From assembly GCA_012295275.1 (NCBI GenBank), contig CM022669.1:9164989-9197488 (forward strand): a stretch of 32,500 nucleotides of DNA, in the 5' to 3' direction. The position numbers and the translations under genes were made by a program. This document shows positions 27,998-32,500 of this stretch, piece by piece. The stretch is from Chrysomallon squamiferum (lineage: Eukaryota > Mollusca > Gastropoda > Neomphalida > Peltospiridae). Numbering within the stretch: position 1 is the stretch's first letter; the number at the start of each line of letters is the position of its first letter. The notes under the pieces were generated by a model. That model made no database searches. It had not been told where the DNA came from and saw only the letters and a list, made by a program, of their open reading frames with translations.

Positions 27998-28189
27998 AGA
28001 TTAAAATAAAGATTAAAAAAAGAAGAAGAATGAATGAAAATTCACAGAAATAATCGAAAGAAATGAAAAAAAATGATGAGAAAATAAAGTAGAAAAAGCA
28101 AAGGAAAGAAGAAAGAAGAAACAAACTGAAGCAAATAAAACACAAAAATAATTATAATATAATACTACTACTAATAATAACAACAACAA

Positions 28190-28223
<34 letters not shown>

Positions 28224-28265
28224 AATAATAATAATAATAAAGAAAGAAAGAAAGAAAGAAAGAAA
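27962..28265. repeat. Poly(A), (AAC)n, (AAT)n, (GAAA)n tract
   Basis: About 33 A residues at 27962-27994, A-rich sequence, then AAC (28181-28220), AAT (28220-28240) and GAAA (28240-28263) runs. Confidence 0.9.
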
Positions 28266-29810
28266 AATAAAATAAATAATTGAGAATAACTGGCCTATTT
28301 GAGTGATTTTCTCTTGAAAAACAATCATTCATTCTTTCATTTATCTAGTATTCTGTCTTTCGTTCATTCAAACATTCAGTGAATCTGTCTGTACTACATT
28401 CTTTCTGTAAACACTGTCATAGAAACAGACCGATCAATGCAACAGATAAAAAAAATAAAATAAAAATAAATAAAACATGTCTAATTTCGTTTGTGTTTTA
28501 TTTGTCAAATTCATTAACATAACCAATAATCGTAAACACATTTAAACATTTACTTCGATAGAAAAAAAATAAAAATCTGTTAAAAAGAATAAATATCCAT
28601 GTCGACATGATTCAGTGATGACTGTTGTATAAAACAGTGATTAAAACTAAATTACAAAATGTCGTTTAAAATAAAACAAAGAGCCAACGCTTGAATTCCT
28701 TAACCCAGATCTGACAAAACAGCACTTACATCAAATCAATAGAAACAAGAAATAAAGTTAATATCAGGTAAGGACATGCAGTGAACAGTAGAAATCCTTT
28801 ACTTCGTGTGTCAATATTTATTTTATTCCAGTTTGCACAGATGTTAATCCCGTTACATCTGAAAATTTATATGAAAAAAATTAGCTTTTATTGTAAGACA
28901 AAATAAAGAAATAATTTGACAAGTTTCGTATCGAATTCAGTGCAGGAATAATTCTTCGTAACTTTCAGTGTTTGTCTGCTGTGTTACGGTCGGTGTATTC
29001 TTCGTGTTCGTATTTTGAAATAAATTATTAATCTGCAGGTCTTTGCTAAGAAAGTTAATGATTACGACACGAACGGAATGAAAAAGCATAAAAAAAAAAA
29101 AGTTTTTTGTTTTATTATGTAATGGATATTCACATTTGTTTCGTTCTTTCATTTCATTCACTAATTCATCCGTCTGTCTTTTCTCTCTTTCTGTCATTCT
29201 CTAATATTAATAAATTCCGGTGCTAAATGTTCTGTTTTCATTCTTCGTTTCTCTCTCTCTCTCTCTCTGTCTGTCTCTCTCTGTCTGCCTCTCTCTCTGT
29301 CTATCTGTCTGTCTATATGTCTATATGTCTGTCTATATGTCTATCTGTCTGCCAAGCTATCTATCTCTGCCAATTCAAGTTCTCTAAATCAAACTGCAAC
29401 TGTTTCATTAATCAGCAAGCCAATAAATTTAGAAAAAAAAAGATATAAAATTATATCTGATTTGTTTTTTTCAAATAGGAAATTCAGTTTAAAGTTATTC
29501 TTACTGAAACGTTTCTAATTAGTTTAACGTAACATTCTTTCCTGTTCAAGCCCAGTGAGAATCATTTTTCTAACAAACAAATTAGAGTTAAAGCTATTTT
29601 CCAGTTTGCTCTCATCCTCGTGTGTGTAGCAATCGATTTTCTGCGCCGCATGTTTCCAGTACTTAATAACAAAAAGAATAAGTAAAGAATGAATGACTTC
29701 TTTTTTTACAGGACTCCCTAGAACGCGCTTAATCTCTCATTATTACATCTTGACATGCAACTTAAGGAATATGTAATCTTACATGTATTTCACTCTTTTT
29801 TCTTATATAA
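28266..29810. other. Intergenic, no gene seen
   Basis: AT-rich with a TCTC/TGTC tract at 29250-29365. Reading frames are short and compositionally ordinary. Confidence 0.6.
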
Positions 29811-29829
29811 TCCGTGACATTTTACATCT

Positions 29830-29844
29830 ATATGTGTGTGTGTG

Positions 29845-29878
<34 letters not shown>

Positions 29879-30062
29879 TACATACACAATTATATACATT
29901 TACACATAAAATAATACAATCATTCAGACAGAATATACGTACGTACACATACACGTTCATACACAATTATATACATACATACACAATTATATATATTTAT
30001 ATATATTATATATACATATATATATATATATGCACGTATGTACATATGTATATAATATACGT
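29830..30062. repeat. (GT)n/(TA)n/(CA)n compound repeats
   Basis: TGTG, TATA and CACA runs with a degenerate ATACATACACAATTAT repeat. Confidence 0.85.
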
Positions 30063-30116
30063 GTGCATGTCTTCTTATCTCAGTATCTTATTATTATTAG
30101 CGGTATATTTAAAAAT

Positions 30117-30250
30117 ACAGCGGGGTCTTGTGGTAGGTAATCCAATCTGGTGTCCAGTTCATTCAGATGATACTTCATTGTACGCGGTATTCTTGACCGT
30201 GTCCTAGGGGAGTAGCCGCTGGTGTCTTTCGGAAAGCACTTGATAATCTC
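30117..30250. other. Unexplained GC-balanced island
   Basis: Sequence around GCGGGGTCTTGTGGTAGG and CCTAGGGGAGTAGCCGCTGG stands out in base composition from its AT-rich surroundings. It has no box A or B, no tandem structure and no known motif. It may be a fragment of a dispersed repeat. Confidence 0.3.
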
Positions 30251-30960
30251 GACTTTTTCTTTCTTTTATATCGATCCTCCAAACCCATTCATTACCAGGT
30301 TTTTTGTTCTCAGCGCTGAATGCTCTTTGCCTTGTAGAACGAGAAGCTGAGCTAAAAAGCATTTATTTCAATTAGAAAACAAGTGAGATGATTTCTAACT
30401 CCATTAAGTGAGTGGTGCTGCAGTGGAGACTCTATAAAACACGTGTTGTTTTTCAATAAGCAGTTCGGTGAATTAACTAATAAAACGGTCATTCAGAAAA
30501 GAGAAGAGAACCGAAATGATGGTTTGTGTGTGTGTGTTGTTTGTGGCAGTGCATGTGAGTGCGTGTTTGAAGGTGTGAGTGCGTGTTTGCGTGTGAGTGA
30601 GTGTCAGTCACTGAGACAGAGTATGAATAATTCAAAAGATATTAAAATTAAAGTTATATAAGAAGAAAGCTCTAGAGATCTGTATGTAATATAATAAGTA
30701 ACAGTTTCCTCACAGTAAAATGTCTAAAATATTTAGAAACTCTTCTCACTGGCTTTTGTGTGTCAAATATAAGATAATTATGTGCAGACCAAGTCTTTTA
30801 ATTAATTCATTTTATTTCATTTCATCTCTTTTCTTTTGTTAATTTTACAGTTCTCTTTTTCTTGCAGTTTAGTGCAGTTTACAGTTAAGATGTTGATACA
30901 CACCCAAGTATAGCCTCAGCAAATGCAACACAAAACAAAAAAGAGTTCCTGAAGAAATGA
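30251..30960. other. Intergenic, no gene seen
   Basis: AT-rich with a small degenerate GTGAGTGCGTGTTTG repeat at about 30550-30605. Confidence 0.6.
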
Positions 30961-30964
30961 AGTC

Positions 30965-31094
30965 CATGGACTGGCAGACATCTGTAAATTATTCATTTGA
31001 CATCGGTTACACAGCCTGGCAGGCACACCGAGGGGAGTAGATCTCGCGATCTGCGACACCCGAGGACAGAGGTTTTAACTACAACCTGTCAGCT
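30965..31094 (-). mobile_element. Possible decayed tRNA-derived SINE
   Basis: Read on the minus strand, TAGTTAAAACC resembles a weak box A. AGATCTACTCC, about 37 bases further on, matches the box B consensus GGTTCGANTCC at 8 of 11 positions. The stretch is more GC-rich than its flanks. It does not resemble the other SINE family in this window. Confidence 0.3.
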
Positions 31095-31169
31095 AAAAAA
31101 AAACAATTACACTTTCTCTAAACACTTAACAAGCTCGTCTCGTTTTTGTCTATCCAAACATGTTATTTC

Positions 31170-31205
<36 letters not shown>

Positions 31206-31215
31206 CTTTCTTTTC
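31170..31215. repeat. Poly(T) tract
   Basis: About 27 T residues flanked by TTTC-rich sequence, a possible reversed poly(A) tail. Confidence 0.85.
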
Positions 31216-31249
31216 TTTCCTGCTCCACTTCAAACATGGCGCGTGTAGG

Positions 31250-32125
31250 ATTTTTTTAGTTTCGGAGCGGACACTTCATTAGCTTGTCTCTCAGAGCCCC
31301 GAGGATTGTTGTTAGATTCGTTACATGCCTCATCGCCTCGCGACAGCTGTCTGCGAATTTGTTTCGCCTTGATGAAAGAAAAATCCGCCTGTAACGATGG
31401 ATATCCCACACAAAAACGCAAAATCCCCAGCGACTTTGTACACATTTTTTATTCATACTCTTAACGTTTACACGTATTGGCTTGGAAGTGAGAGAAACAA
31501 AAAAAAAATCAAATTTTACGATAATATTCAGAATTGATAATCCGTTTCCAAACCGGAACGCGGCTTCTGGAAGGAATGAGATGCGGACGACAGAAGGCGG
31601 GGTTCGGCTGCAGGTGGAAAGACTCGCTGAGCGGGACGAGAAGGAGAGATCACCGCGTAGAAAATTTCTTCCGTCAGTTTGTGCTCTGTGGGGAATGGTT
31701 TTCTGTGTTTCAAACAGATCGATAACACACAATGTTAACCGTAAACTTTCAGGTTACAGAACGAACTCGACAAACAAACAGACAACGCTTACTTTCCGCG
31801 CGGGGAAGGAGTCAAGTTTTTGTAATTCTTTCTGAGGTTGTTCGTTAAATGATTGTTAAATTCTAACGGTACTGAAAAGGATACTTTTTTGTAAAAATTC
31901 TGTTTTATTCTTCTTCTTCTTTTTTAAAAAATAAAAATATATTTATTCTGTAAAGGATATCGCCAGAGAACATGACTACGCGTTGTAAGACGTATGACTC
32001 GTTAATTGGAAGCGGCGGTTCAGAAACCCGGAAATTAAGCCTTGGGAAATAATCTTCTGTGCTTTGATTTGTTTTAATTGCTCCAGAGATCTTCAACATT
32101 TGACCTTCTTGATGGCCCAGGCGGC
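31250..32125 (+). promoter_or_regulatory. CpG-richer region upstream of candidate exon
   Basis: CpG words are more frequent here than over the preceding 15 kb (for example GGAACGCGGC and TCCGCGCGGGGAAGG). The region ends at a possible signal-peptide exon and may hold a promoter and 5' UTR. Long frames on both strands (31256-31732 minus, 31482-31835 plus) overlap, lack known motifs and follow from the local composition. Confidence 0.3.
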
Positions 32126-32198
32126 ATGGAAGGCGTACCCTGTTTGATTCTTGTACTTGTTGAAATTTTACTCGCATTCGGAGAGGACGTTACTCCGG
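32126..32198 (+). CDS. Candidate first coding exon: signal peptide of an unknown protein
   Basis: ATG in GGCGGCATGG is followed by M-E-G-V-P-C-L-I-L-V-L-V-E-I-L-L-A-F-G, then E-D-V-T-P. A donor GTAGGT follows after one base of the next codon (phase 1). A hydrophobic core of about 13 residues with an acidic start to the mature part looks like a signal peptide, and phase 1 after a signal peptide is common in secreted and receptor genes. A small upstream frame (32112-32147, 11 codons) overlaps it. The next exon would lie outside the window, so the protein cannot be identified. A chance hydrophobic frame remains possible. Confidence 0.35.
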
Positions 32199-32435
32199 GT
32201 AGGTTCTTCTTTCAATTTTAAGCGTTTGTTATTAGCTGCTAATGTTTTTGTGGGGTTTTTTTTTGTTTTTTTTTTTTTTTTGATATCATCAGCTATTTGT
32301 CGACAGGTATAAACAATACAACACCAGGCGAAAGAAGTCACTTTTTATTGCCATAAAAAGTTAACTTTTATATTTTCTTTTTTGCTTGATTGAGATAGAA
32401 GAGACGTTTTTATTCAAATGTTTATTTTATTTTAC

Positions 32436-32437
<2 letters not shown>

Positions 32438-32476
<39 letters not shown>
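32438..32476. repeat. (TTA)n microsatellite
   Basis: Pure TTA run near the window end, within the intron that would follow the candidate exon. Confidence 0.95.
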
Positions 32477-32500
32477 TTTAAATTTGATTTTGTTAATTAT

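Noticed and set aside
31256-31835. Overlapping frames of 158 codons (minus) and 117 codons (plus)
   Set aside because: Neither has a recognisable domain and they overlap each other. Fewer stop codons are expected in this GC-richer patch.

Overview
The window looks like nuclear DNA from an animal, most probably a lophotrochozoan and perhaps a mollusc. It is AT-rich and full of microsatellites, poly(A)/poly(T) runs and minisatellites. It carries tRNA-derived SINEs and small exons joined by phase-consistent GT-AG introns. Nothing in it is bacterial: there are no operons, ribosome-binding sites or long ORFs. The lophotrochozoan guess is inference from genome texture and gene type; the sequence does not fix a species.

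The only confidently recognised genes are two tandem paralogues on the + strand, HogA (1855-6596) and HogB (10535-15380). Each has seven coding exons whose phases close exactly, giving 280 and 279 residues. Both encode a secreted precursor. It starts with a short signal peptide and a small basic propeptide ending in a dibasic convertase site. Next comes a segment of about 46 residues with eight cysteines, followed directly by a Hedgehog-type Hint (Hog) autoprocessing domain and a C-terminal adduct-recognition-like tail. The layout resembles Hedgehog-related proteins, with a small cysteine-rich peptide in place of the Hedge domain. The two genes lie in a segmental duplication (about 62-6860 against 8312-15660) whose introns and flanks still align. 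The signal exon, propeptide exon and Hint exons are nearly identical, but the eight-cysteine segment has diverged sharply and its net charge changes sign. A third intact copy of the terminal Hint exon (7737-7942) lies between the genes, either as an alternative last exon of HogA or as a remnant of another copy.

Region by region: 1-1854 is the duplicated 5' flank of HogA with a SINE. 1855-6596 is HogA, with large minisatellites in intron 4 and a (TAG)n array in intron 6. 6597-8311 is spacer with polyadenylation signal, SINE pieces and the orphan exon. 8312-10534 is the HogB 5' flank with a private insertion of about 1.1 kb. 10535-15380 is HogB. 15381-15660 is its duplicated 3' flank. 15661 to about 31250 is intergenic: microsatellites, a 38-bp minisatellite (22118-22750) and repeat fragments, with no convincing exon. 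From about 31250 the sequence is richer in CpG and ends in a possible first coding exon of another secreted or membrane protein (32126-32198).

Likely biology (inference): HogA and HogB enter the secretory pathway. A proprotein convertase trims the propeptide, and the Hint domain cleaves or esterifies the cysteine-rich peptide at its C-terminus. The residue that supports cholesterol transfer in Hedgehog (an Asp) is Lys in both copies, so the acceptor may not be cholesterol. The fast-changing peptide in a conserved processing frame is the most interesting feature of the window.
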